Source: Hymenobacter fodinae (GTDB lineage: Bacteria; Bacteroidota; Bacteroidia; Cytophagales; Hymenobacteraceae). Taken from it: a stretch of DNA of 64,000 nucleotides. Where the stretch lies: positions 124,001 to 188,000 of the forward strand of contig NZ_SRLA01000003.1 of assembly GCF_004745825.1 (NCBI RefSeq), given 5' to 3'. A program made the position numbers and the translations under genes. The notes under the pieces were generated by a model. That model was not told where the DNA came from, made no database searches, and saw only the letters and a list, made by a program, of their open reading frames with translations. Of the stretch, positions 1 to 9,055 are shown in pieces; the stretch's first letter is position 1; each line of letters begins with the position of its first letter.

Positions 1-411
1 GGCAATAGCCGAGCTGATAACTGAGAGTGGCACGGCATTTACCAGGCAGGTCTGAAAGTTTACACCTAGCCACAGGTGCAGAATACTCGCAATAGCCACC
101 GCCTGCACCACCAGAATCAGTGCCGCGGCCAAGAAGGAGCGCCGGATAAGTGGCGCTTTGTCGCGGGAGAGCTTCAAGTCTAGCGCTCCTTCCAACACAA
201 TCATGATCAGGCCGATGACGCCAAATATTTCCAGCACTACCTTGGGAATGGGCAAGGTAAAGTCAAAGTAATCGGCGGCTTGCCGCAGGGCAATGCCCGT
301 GAGCAGCAGCATGAGCACCGAGGGAATTTTGGTAGCTCGTGCAGCTAAGTCAAACAGGTAAGAAAGCACAATGGCTAGGCTCAGCCCAATCAGGATGGAA
401 TAGGTACCCAT
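1..411 (-). CDS. Cation/proton antiporter, N-terminal part (cut by window edge)
   Basis: The reverse strand reads open from an ATG at 411 to the window edge, giving 137 residues with no stop. The sequence is strongly hydrophobic, with several predicted membrane helices, and has the look of the N-terminus of a CPA-family Na+/H+ (or K+/H+) antiporter: short polar N-terminus, a first helix, a loop with ATKIPSVL, a second helix, then the segment GLIMIVLEGALDLKL typical of these exchangers. Such proteins swap monovalent cations for protons across the inner membrane. It is divergent from the flavoprotein gene that starts at 511. The C-terminal part is not visible, so the subfamily and any regulatory domain cannot be given. 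Confidence 0.72.
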   Translation of the reverse strand, partial: MGTYSILIGLSLAIVLSYLFDLAARATKIPSVLMLLLTGIALRQAADYFDFTLPIPKVVLEIFGVIGLIMIVLEGALDLKLSRDKAPLIRRSFLAAALILVVQAVAIASILHLWLGVNFQTCLVNAVPLSVISSAIA

Positions 412-498
412 GCAGCTCAGTAACGGATCAGTGGCTCAACTATACGCAAGAAGTAGGGTTTCGACTGGCCTAGCTCTGATTGTGGCGGGCTTCTGGCC

Positions 499-506
499 TA
501 CCTTTG
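499..506 (+). promoter_or_regulatory. Putative -7 promoter box TACCTTTG
   Basis: TACCTTTG matches the Bacteroidota sigma -7 consensus TAnnTTTG and ends only 4 bases before the ATG at 511, so the transcript would have an extremely short or no leader. The same word occupies the same position before two other native genes in this window (38680 and 43228). No convincing -33 TTTG was seen. Confidence 0.5.
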
Positions 507-510
507 CCAG

Positions 511-1761
511 ATGCAGAACCCCTCTGATTCTGATGCCCTGATTGCGGTAATTGGCGGCGGGCCGGCCGGCTTACTGGCCGCGCAACGCCTGGCCGAGGCT
601 GGGCACCGCGTGGTGGTATATGAGGCCCAAGCCACCGTGGGCCGCAAGTTTTTGGTAGCTGGCCACGGCGGCTTCAACCTGACCAACGCCGAGCCCCTCC
701 CAGACTTTGCGGCCCGGTATGCCTCACATAGTAGGCGCTTTCAGCAGCTGCTAGGCCACTTCTCGCCCGCCGATTTGCGCCAGTGGACTACCGACTTAGG
801 CATTGCCACCTACGTGGGCACCAGTGGCCGGGTATTTCCAATGGCTGAGCACAAGCCTGCACAACTGCTTCGGGCCTGGGTGGCTCGCTTAGGACAGCTG
901 GGAGTTGAAATCCGGACGCGGCACCGGTGGTTGGGTTTTGCGGGGGCCACTGGCCTACGCATCCAAGATGAAACAACCGGCGACGAAATTACCATTCATC
1001 CGGCAGCTACGGTGCTAGCTTTGGGTGGCGCCAGTTGGAGCAAAACGGGCTCCGATGGTCGCTGGACCACTGCCCTGGCACAAATAGGCGTGCAGTGCAT
1101 CCCGTTTCAGCCTTCTAACTGCGGAGCTGAAATAGCATGGTCGGCATTTTTCCGGGAGAAGGTGCAGCGCACTCCGCTTAAAAATATTGCCCTCTCCTGT
1201 GGCCCGCATACAGTGCGAGGAGAACTTATGCTCACGGAGTATGGGATAGAAGGCACGCCAGTGTATGCACTCACGCCGTTCATTCGGGAGGCGCTAGGCC
1301 AGTCTCCCACGGCCCAGCTTTTGCTCAACCTAAAGCCTGACCTAGCCCCAGCAGCCCTGCAGGAACGGTTAGCACAACGCCGAAGTGGCACCTCTTGGGC
1401 TTCTTTCCTCGCCAGCACGCTGCGCTTGGGCCCACCCATCCCAACGCTACTGCGGGAAGTGGGCCCGCCTGCGTTACCGCCGGAGCCCACCGAGCTAGGC
1501 CACTTGCTGACCCACTTGCCCTTGCCGGTTAGTGGCCTACGCCCCTTGGAAGAGGCTATCAGCACGGCGGGTGGCGTAGCGTGGTCGGAAGTAGATGAGC
1601 ACCTGATGTTACAGCGGCGGCCCGGCACCTTCGTGGCCGGAGAAATGCTTGACTGGGAAGCGCCTACCGGTGGCTATCTGCTGCAAGGTTGCTTTAGCAC
1701 AGGTGCCTGGGCGGCGCACGGGGTAACCCGTTGGCTGCAGGACTATAGGAATACTGCGTGA
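511..1761 (+). CDS. NAD(P)/FAD-dependent oxidoreductase, HI0933/YhiN-like flavoprotein
   Basis: A 416-residue protein with an N-terminal Rossmann FAD-binding motif (VIGGGPAGLLAA, residues about 13-24) followed by an acidic end of the second strand (VVVYEA). The segments GRKFLVAGHGGFNLTN and, near the C-terminus, TAGGVAWSEVD and GTFVAGEMLDWEAPTGGY are characteristic of the HI0933-like flavoprotein family (TIGR03862 type). Family members are FAD proteins of largely unknown substrate; some relatives act in anaerobic bile-acid reduction, which cannot be inferred here. It is a stand-alone gene with a -7 box just upstream and a convergent small membrane-protein gene 11 bases downstream. Length is normal for the family. 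Confidence 0.88.
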   Translation: MQNPSDSDALIAVIGGGPAGLLAAQRLAEAGHRVVVYEAQATVGRKFLVAGHGGFNLTNAEPLPDFAARYASHSRRFQQLLGHFSPADLRQWTTDLGIATYVGTSGRVFPMAEHKPAQLLRAWVARLGQLGVEIRTRHRWLGFAGATGLRIQDETTGDEITIHPAATVLALGGASWSKTGSDGRWTTALAQIGVQCIPFQPSNCGAEIAWSAFFREKVQRTPLKNIALSCGPHTVRGELMLTEYGIEGTPVYALTPFIREALGQSPTAQLLLNLKPDLAPAALQERLAQRRSGTSWASFLASTLRLGPPIPTLLREVGPPALPPEPTELGHLLTHLPLPVSGLRPLEEAISTAGGVAWSEVDEHLMLQRRPGTFVAGEMLDWEAPTGGYLLQGCFSTGAWAAHGVTRWLQDYRNTA

Positions 1762-1772
1762 CTCTAGTCTTA

Positions 1773-2072
1773 TCAGACGTCTCGTTCGCGCACTTTCTCG
1801 GCTTCTTCCGCGGCGGCCAGAATGGCTTTGGCCTCATCTAGCAGGCGTTGGCCGTGGTTGAGGTGGTAACGCAGCACCAAAGCAAACAGCAAGCAGAAGG
1901 AAATCAGCGGCAGTGCCCACCCCAGCGCAAACCACAGCCAAAACGACCGGCCATAGCTTTGAGCGCAGTGGGCCGTAGTGAAAGCCAGCACCGCCAACCC
2001 CATCATCAGGGCCAGCACCAGCAGGGGAGCTACCAGCAGCATAGGGCTAGGGATTAGAAAGGCGAGTGGCAT
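1773..2072 (-). CDS. Small two-helix membrane protein of unknown function
   Basis: A 99-residue protein with two clear hydrophobic segments (about residues 9-32 and 45-67) and a charged, helical C-terminal tail rich in Glu, Ala and Lys. No family was recognised. It converges on the flavoprotein gene and is divergent from the DAC-like gene at 2270. The hydrophobicity pattern and the clean intergenic borders support it as a real gene; the function is unknown. Confidence 0.6.
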   Translation of the reverse strand: MPLAFLIPSPMLLVAPLLVLALMMGLAVLAFTTAHCAQSYGRSFWLWFALGWALPLISFCLLFALVLRYHLNHGQRLLDEAKAILAAAEEAEKVRERDV

Positions 2073-2269
2073 AAGGCTCTAGTAATATACGCGGTTGCTC
2101 CCAAACTTACAAGGCCGCCGCAGGGTCGTGCGGCTCCGGTTATAACGCGCGAAGGAGTGGGATGTTTGCTAAAAATGGCCGGAAAGTTGCCGCCTGCTCT
2201 GACCACCTTCTACTGGCTTTTTCCGTACTTGACGGTTTGCCCCTCACTCCCTCCCCGCCTGCCTACCCT

Positions 2270-3718
2270 ATGTGGGAAAATCAAAGTCTTTTTCGCGTCT
2301 CGGCTCAGCTTTTTGCCGATGGCGTGTTCAATTTGCTCGATCGGACGTTAAAGCCGGAAGTTTTTCTGTTGGGCCTAGCCTCAGCCCGCGAGGCCGATGA
2401 CCCCGAAGCCGTAGTTATTGAGCCCGTTACCCACCGGTACCAACCTGCTGATTTCGCGGCCGTGAAAGCTCGGGCAGCTTCCCTGGAGCCCGATGGTCCG
2501 CGCGAAGTGGTGTACCACCTGCACCCCCTCGACCACGACCGTTACGAGAAGCAGCGCTGGTATGAGCTGCTGCGTCGTGCCACCGAGCATACCCTCAACG
2601 ACTTGGTAGCCAAGCACCGCGAAGAGCGGGTCAGTTTCTGCTCCCAACCTGTGGGCGTGTATAATTACCAAGTAATTATCGTGCTTCAGCTTTCCTTAGA
2701 GGCCTACCAAGCATATTACTCATTGCCAGGCAAGGGTGGTACTCGCTCTACGTCGCTGCTCATGGCTACTGTGCAGGAGTTTCTGCAGGACGCCTCCCGG
2801 GGCTTGCGGGAGTCAGACACCGACGACGACCGTCCCGTGCTCGACCGTGACTACAACGAAGTGTTGCGCGCCGCCGGGCGGCGCTTTATGCTGCGGGCTG
2901 CCGCCGGCACCCACGGCCTCTACGATGCCTGCAACGGAGTAGCGGCCCTGCGCCACGAGGGAGACGAAGGCGTGGGAACCATGATAGTGTCGCGGCGCAA
3001 CCATCCGGCCGTGGTACCTATCCTCACCCTCGACTCCCCGATTCCGCTGCGCGACTACCGCCGCATCCGGAAGTTACTGGAGCTCAGCGAGGACCGCAAT
3101 GCCTTGCTCACCGACGCCACGGATGTGTTTGGCTTGGGGTACCTGGTTGAGCGCACCGACCCGCAGTACGAACCCCTGTTTACCGTCGACTTCACCAAGC
3201 ACTATAGCTGGGAGCTGAATCATGACGGGCACATCATGATGAAGGTGGTGTCCAATACCCCCCGCCTGCCCCAGGGTACTGTAGATGAGGAGAACTTTGC
3301 GCAAGCCATTCGTAGGGTGTTTCCGATGGTAGATGCCGCCGGAGCCGCCTACCTCTGGGAGCTCACGCTCAAAGCTACCTCCCAAACCAGTGGCACCATC
3401 CTCGTCATCTCCGAAGGGGCAGCGCAGGAGGCTGCTCGCCTCACTCGGCAGTGCTTTCGGGTGGCACCTCGCCTCATGACCCCATCCGTGCTTCGCTTGG
3501 TAACCAACATTGACGGGGCCGTGCTCATTGACCCCGCCGGTACGTGCTATGCCATTGGCGCCATCCTAGATGGCCTAGCCACCGAAAAAGGCGACTCCTC
3601 CCGCGGCTCCCGTTATAACTCAGCGTTGCGTTACGTAGAAAGCAGCCGCTACGCAGTGCTGGCCGTTGTAGTAAGTGAAGATGGCTGGATTGATCTGCTC
3701 CCGCCCATCCGGCGGTAG
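2270..3718 (+). CDS. DisA_N/DAC-like protein (diadenylate cyclase-type domain) with divergent second motif
   Basis: The start at 2270 (MWENQ) is preferred over an upstream in-frame ATG at 2162, whose extra residues look untranslated. The product has 482 residues. The C-terminal third contains a DAC-like core: D415-G416-A417 followed by VLIDPAGTCYAIGAILDG, then the segment RGSRYNSALRY (residues 445-455). In canonical c-di-AMP synthases the second motif is GTRHR; here the aligned residues are S-R-Y-N, so the RHR triad is only partly kept. The N-terminal 350 residues are of unknown fold and may be a sensor; Bacteroidota have DAC relatives with long N-terminal domains. Catalysis of ATP to c-di-AMP is therefore possible but uncertain. 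The gene is monocistronic and ends in a strong hairpin at 3798. Confidence 0.72.
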   Translation: MWENQSLFRVSAQLFADGVFNLLDRTLKPEVFLLGLASAREADDPEAVVIEPVTHRYQPADFAAVKARAASLEPDGPREVVYHLHPLDHDRYEKQRWYELLRRATEHTLNDLVAKHREERVSFCSQPVGVYNYQVIIVLQLSLEAYQAYYSLPGKGGTRSTSLLMATVQEFLQDASRGLRESDTDDDRPVLDRDYNEVLRAAGRRFMLRAAAGTHGLYDACNGVAALRHEGDEGVGTMIVSRRNHPAVVPILTLDSPIPLRDYRRIRKLLELSEDRNALLTDATDVFGLGYLVERTDPQYEPLFTVDFTKHYSWELNHDGHIMMKVVSNTPRLPQGTVDEENFAQAIRRVFPMVDAAGAAYLWELTLKATSQTSGTILVISEGAAQEAARLTRQCFRVAPRLMTPSVLRLVTNIDGAVLIDPAGTCYAIGAILDGLATEKGDSSRGSRYNSALRYVESSRYAVLAVVVSEDGWIDLLPPIRR

Positions 3719-3797
3719 CTAGGCCAGCCGAAGCGCTTCCCTCTGCCGCTTCATTTCTCCGTGGCTGCTCACTATGGCTGCTGAAACCTAAAGCAAC

Positions 3798-3831
3798 AAA
3801 ACGCCCCTGAACTGAACGTCAGGGGCGTTTT
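3798..3831. terminator. Bidirectional intrinsic terminator
   Basis: A 13-bp perfect stem (AAAACGCCCCTGA and its complement) around an 8-base loop, flanked by A-tract on one side and T-tract on the other. It lies between the convergent DAC-like and aldo/keto reductase genes and can serve both. Confidence 0.85.
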
Positions 3832-3907
3832 GCGTTTGCGAAATGGTGGTTACTGGCCTAGCAGTGCTAGGCTCAGTTCGTGGCCACAACATTTTCCATT
3901 TTACTGG

Positions 3908-4897
<990 letters not shown>

Positions 4898-5345
4898 AGT
4901 AGCGTTAATTAGAAAGGAAGGGATTCGACCGCCGTTGCTAGGGCAGCCGACACGTGGCATAAAACAGGCAGCTTCCTTTTCAGTTCGTGGAATCTGGTCT
5001 ATATCCAGAAAAGTTGTTTCTTTAGCTCTAGTATAGCAATGCGGTAATAAGCTCTAGGCCGGTTGCTTTTAGAGTAATTGCCGTGTAATAGACTATCGGT
5101 AGTGTCATGCACACGGTCTGGTGTTACGTTACTACCCGTTTTTGAAGCTTTAATACAGCAGACATTTACCTGCTCGAGTATTCTGATACCGCCGTTCTTT
5201 CTACCTCACAGGTGCCCAATCTGACTATCCTGGATTATTCTTCAGCAAGCTAGTTATCAAGCAGAGCACCGCGTTATCAACTCCATTTCTGACTCCTGCC
5301 GCCTGTCTTACCTTGGCTGCTTTGTTGTCATTCAAGCTTCCCTAC
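4898..5345. other. Intergenic region between divergent genes
   Basis: No convincing gene. It must hold the promoters of the aldo/keto reductase (minus) and of the envelope gene set starting at 5346 (plus). A near-match to the -7 box, TACCTTGG, lies at about 5310. The base composition is more AT-rich than the flanking genes. Confidence 0.5.
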
Positions 5346-6095
5346 ATGAACAAATTATACTTATTCGGAGCCATTACTTCTGGTTTACTAGTCGCCCACC
5401 CAATCTACAGCCAGACTACAACCAGCGAATCTTCCCCGGCTCTGACTTCTGTCGCAAATTATCGTCAGAAATATGCAGAGGGCATCGATATCAATTCACG
5501 CTTGTATAACGGTCCCGAATATATTTTTTACGATAAATATTATCGCAATAATACCGGGCATCAGTTTTTCAGTAAAGCCGAAGAACAGCTAGGCAAGATC
5601 GAGTACGATGGCCAGCAGTTTACGAATATTCCCATTCTATATGATATTCACTTAGGCCAGGTTGTCCTAACGCATCCTAGCAGCACATTAAAGTTTCGAT
5701 TGGTGAATGAAAAGGTTAAATCCTTTTCGCTGCTAGGCCACACCTTTGTCCGGTTAACTACACCGACCGTAGAAAAACCACTTATTACAACCGGTTTCTA
5801 TGATCTGCTCTTCAACCAGGGCTTGCAAGTGTATGCGAAATGGGATAAGGAAATGAAAACCAAGGCAGAACAAGGCGTGGTGCACGCCATATTTACTGAG
5901 CATGTAAACTACTTTGCATATAAAGACACTGCGTATTACCGTATTAGTAGCATTAACGACTTAGCGAATTTATTCCCCGACAAAAAATCAGATATTCAAA
6001 AATTTGCCAGGAGCAATAAGTTAAAATTTAATAAAGCAAATCGAGCCGCCACGCTTGTTCAACTGGCGCAGTACGCTGTTTCAACAACACGTTAA
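5346..6095 (+). CDS. Secreted protein of unknown function
   Basis: The start at 5346 gives an N-terminal signal peptide (MNKLYLFGAITSGLLVAHP, cleavage likely after IYSQ); the upstream in-frame start at 5313 would bury it. The mature protein of about 225 residues is rich in Tyr, Phe and Asn and predicted to be mostly beta strand (for example QFTNIPILYDIHLGQVVL). No named family was recognised. It is the first of three same-strand envelope genes, 51 bases ahead of a TonB receptor, which suggests an outer-membrane or periplasmic partner of that receptor. Codon usage is somewhat more AT-rich than in the following genes. Confidence 0.72.
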   Translation: MNKLYLFGAITSGLLVAHPIYSQTTTSESSPALTSVANYRQKYAEGIDINSRLYNGPEYIFYDKYYRNNTGHQFFSKAEEQLGKIEYDGQQFTNIPILYDIHLGQVVLTHPSSTLKFRLVNEKVKSFSLLGHTFVRLTTPTVEKPLITTGFYDLLFNQGLQVYAKWDKEMKTKAEQGVVHAIFTEHVNYFAYKDTAYYRISSINDLANLFPDKKSDIQKFARSNKLKFNKANRAATLVQLAQYAVSTTR

Positions 6096-6146
6096 TTAAC
6101 ACTCGTATTCTTTTTATTTTTTTCGACTGCCCCCTATCGCCTTTCC

Positions 6147-8918
6147 ATGAAAACACTTTATCTCCGATACTTATTATTTCTTTTATGCTTTAGTGGCTTT
6201 TCAGCCTACAGCCAGGTCGCTACTTCTCCCTTAATCACTTTAAATTTAGATAAGGCTCCTTTCGAACAGTTCGCCAAGGAAATAGAAGGCCAGACTTCGT
6301 ATCGTTTCTATTTCGATCCGGCGAACGTGCAGAAAATTACCGTCACGGTACATGAAACTGCCATTCCGCTCGACACGGTTTTGCGGCGCACCTTTAAGGG
6401 CAGTACGCTCCGCTTCGCAGTCGATACTAGAAACCGGGTGTTCATAACGGAAGGCTCGCCTATCCGCACAGAATTGCCCATTGGATACTTCAAACCTGAT
6501 GGCCAAGTGGCCTACGAAGATGAGCCCGCCACTGCTGAGCAAAGTCCGCGGGCAAAAGCACGCTCCGGCAGCACGCTTAAGGCCACGGTTGCGGAGATAG
6601 GCCTACCGGGCTCTGCTACGGGCAAAACGGCTACTCTGGCAGGCCACGTGCGCGAAAGCAAATCAGGCGAGCCCGTCATCGGGGCTTCGGTGTTTATTGA
6701 GACGCCCAATATTGGCACTTCCACTGACCAGTTCGGCTATTACTCCCTTACCCTACCCGTCGGCCGTCATGAGCTCAAAATTCGGGGCATTGGCATTAAG
6801 AACTCCAAGCGGCTGATTATGCTCAACAGCGACGGTAAGCTGGAACTGGAGCTAGAGGAGGACATCAATACCCTGAAGGAAGTTGTAATTGAAGCCGAGA
6901 AGGACCGGAACGTATCGGGCATGCAAATGGGGGTTGAACGGCTCGATATTAAAACCATCAAGCAAGTTCCAACTGCTTTTGGCGAAGCTGATATTTTGCG
7001 TGTAGTTCTTACGTTGCCGGGCGTGAAATCAGTGGGGGAAGGCAGCACGGGCCTCAACGTGCGCGGTGGCGCTACCGACCAAAACCTGATCTTGTTTAAC
7101 GACGCCACGGTGTACAATCCCTCGCACTTGTTTGGCTTTTTCTCGGCCTTTAATCCGGATATTCTAAAATCGGTTGAGCTTTACAAGAGCGGCATTCCGG
7201 CGAAGTATGGTGGCCGCCTTTCCTCGGTGTTAGATATTGCCACGCGCGACGGTAACAAGAAGAAATTTTCGGGTGCAGGTGGTATTGGCCTGCTCACGAG
7301 CCGCCTTACACTGGAGGGGCCCATCATCAAGGATAAAACGTCCTTTATTGTAAGTGGCCGCACCAGCTACTCCGATTGGGTGCTGCACAAGCTACCTAAC
7401 AGTAAGCTCAAGCAAAGCTCCGCTTCCTTTTATGATGTAAATGCCCACATCAGCCACGAGTTCAGTGAGAAGGATGCGCTTTTCGTTACGGCTTACAGTA
7501 GCCACGACCAGTTTAAGCTAGCTAACGATACGCTCTACAAGTATGAGAATCTTAACGGCAGCGTCAAGTGGAAGCACATCTTCAATAACAAGCTGTACGG
7601 GGTGCTGACCGGCGCAATGAGCCGCTACCAGTACAATATCACCAGCGAGGAAAACCCGGTGAATGCCTCTAGGCTGCAGTACAAAATTGGGCAGACCAGC
7701 GCTCAAGCCGACTTCAACTACTTCCACAGCGCCAAGCACACCTTCGATTTCGGGGTCAGCTCTATTCTCTACGACAACATGCCGGGCAGCCTCTCGCCCC
7801 TTGGTGCTGAGTCGTTGATTGTTCAGGATGTGTTGCCGCACGAGAAAGGACTGGAAAGCGCCCTCTATGCCTCCGACCGCATTGATTTTTCTCCGCGTTT
7901 CTCGTTATCTATTGGCTTGCGCTACTCCCTGTACAATGCGCTGGGTCCCCGAGACGTGTACCAGTACGTGCCTGGCGTTTCAAAAACGGAGAACACCATC
8001 ACGGATACCGTTTCTTACAAATCGGGACAAGTGAGTGCTACCTACCATGGACCCGAGTATCGCCTATCGGCCAAGTATGCCCTCTCCGACAACTCCTCCG
8101 TGAAGCTGAGCTTCAACCGCATGCGGCAATACATCCACATGCTGTCCAATACCGCTTCTATGTCGCCAACCGATACCTGGAAGCTAAGCGATACGCATAT
8201 CCGCCCACAGGTTGGCGACCAGATAGCCCTGGGCTACTACCGCAACTTCAAGAGTAATACCATTGAAACCTCGGTGGAGACCTACTATAAGGTCATGCAC
8301 GATTTTGTGGACTACAAAAGCGGCGCCACACTCCTACTGAACCACCACATTGAAACCGACGTGGTGAATGCGGAAGGTAAGGCCTATGGGGTGGAAGTGA
8401 TGGTTCGGAAGGTAACGGGCAAAATAAATGGCTGGGTGAGCTATACCTATTCCCGTTCCCTGGTGCAGGTTAATTCACCGGCTACTTCTGATGTAGTGAA
8501 TGGCGGTAAATACTATCCCAGCAACTTCGATAAGCCCCATGACTTCACCATGATTGGGAATTACCGGTTTAGCCGCCGTTTCAGCACCTCCCTCAACTTT
8601 ACTTACAGCACGGGTCGGCCTATTACACTACCCCTGGCTAAGTACACTATTGGTAACTCTACCCGGGTGTATTATTCGCAGAGAAACGAATACCGCGTAC
8701 CCGACTACTACCGCACCGATTTTGCTTTCAATATCGAGGGCAACCACAAGGTGAAAAAGCTGGCGCACAGTTCCTGGACGCTCTCTGTGTACAACCTAAC
8801 GGGCCGCAAAAATCCTTATTCCGTGTACTTTAAATCGGTGAACGGACAGATCAAGGGGTATCAGTTGTCTGTGTTTGCGCAGCCTATTCCTAGTGTTACT
8901 TACAACTTCAAGTTTTAA
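6147..8918 (+). CDS. TonB-dependent outer-membrane receptor with STN and CarboxypepD_reg domains
   Basis: A 923-residue protein. In order: signal peptide (1-22), an STN-like domain (about 30-105; LDKAPFEQFAKEIEGQTSY, typical of FecA-type transducers), a linker, a carboxypeptidase-regulatory-like beta sandwich (about 165-235; GHVRESKSGEPVIGASVFI), a plug domain (about 245-370; FGEADILRVVLTLPGV and LNVRGGATDQNLILFND) and a 22-strand-type barrel ending in an aromatic residue (NFKF). STN domains in receptors usually signal to an anti-sigma factor, but no sigma/anti-sigma pair is adjacent. The substrate is unknown. It probably forms a unit with the secreted protein upstream and the MG2-like protein downstream. 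Confidence 0.9.
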   Translation: MKTLYLRYLLFLLCFSGFSAYSQVATSPLITLNLDKAPFEQFAKEIEGQTSYRFYFDPANVQKITVTVHETAIPLDTVLRRTFKGSTLRFAVDTRNRVFITEGSPIRTELPIGYFKPDGQVAYEDEPATAEQSPRAKARSGSTLKATVAEIGLPGSATGKTATLAGHVRESKSGEPVIGASVFIETPNIGTSTDQFGYYSLTLPVGRHELKIRGIGIKNSKRLIMLNSDGKLELELEEDINTLKEVVIEAEKDRNVSGMQMGVERLDIKTIKQVPTAFGEADILRVVLTLPGVKSVGEGSTGLNVRGGATDQNLILFNDATVYNPSHLFGFFSAFNPDILKSVELYKSGIPAKYGGRLSSVLDIATRDGNKKKFSGAGGIGLLTSRLTLEGPIIKDKTSFIVSGRTSYSDWVLHKLPNSKLKQSSASFYDVNAHISHEFSEKDALFVTAYSSHDQFKLANDTLYKYENLNGSVKWKHIFNNKLYGVLTGAMSRYQYNITSEENPVNASRLQYKIGQTSAQADFNYFHSAKHTFDFGVSSILYDNMPGSLSPLGAESLIVQDVLPHEKGLESALYASDRIDFSPRFSLSIGLRYSLYNALGPRDVYQYVPGVSKTENTITDTVSYKSGQVSATYHGPEYRLSAKYALSDNSSVKLSFNRMRQYIHMLSNTASMSPTDTWKLSDTHIRPQVGDQIALGYYRNFKSNTIETSVETYYKVMHDFVDYKSGATLLLNHHIETDVVNAEGKAYGVEVMVRKVTGKINGWVSYTYSRSLVQVNSPATSDVVNGGKYYPSNFDKPHDFTMIGNYRFSRRFSTSLNFTYSTGRPITLPLAKYTIGNSTRVYYSQRNEYRVPDYYRTDFAFNIEGNHKVKKLAHSSWTLSVYNLTGRKNPYSVYFKSVNGQIKGYQLSVFAQPIPSVTYNFKF

Positions 8919-9055
8919 CCTACTAGGCCTAGCAGCAGTCTTGCCGTCTGTTAGCTAAATTCTTCGGCTTACCTAGTTGCCCGCTGAAGTAGCCCACGAC
9001 CGCCTTCACACCGGATAAGGGCCTATATCCTACTCTGAGCCACATTTTTACCCTC

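Noticed and set aside
1107..1628. 173-codon minus-strand frame inside the flavoprotein gene
   Set aside because: Shadow frame; Arg/Ser/Pro-rich and without domain, while the plus-strand flavoprotein is clear.
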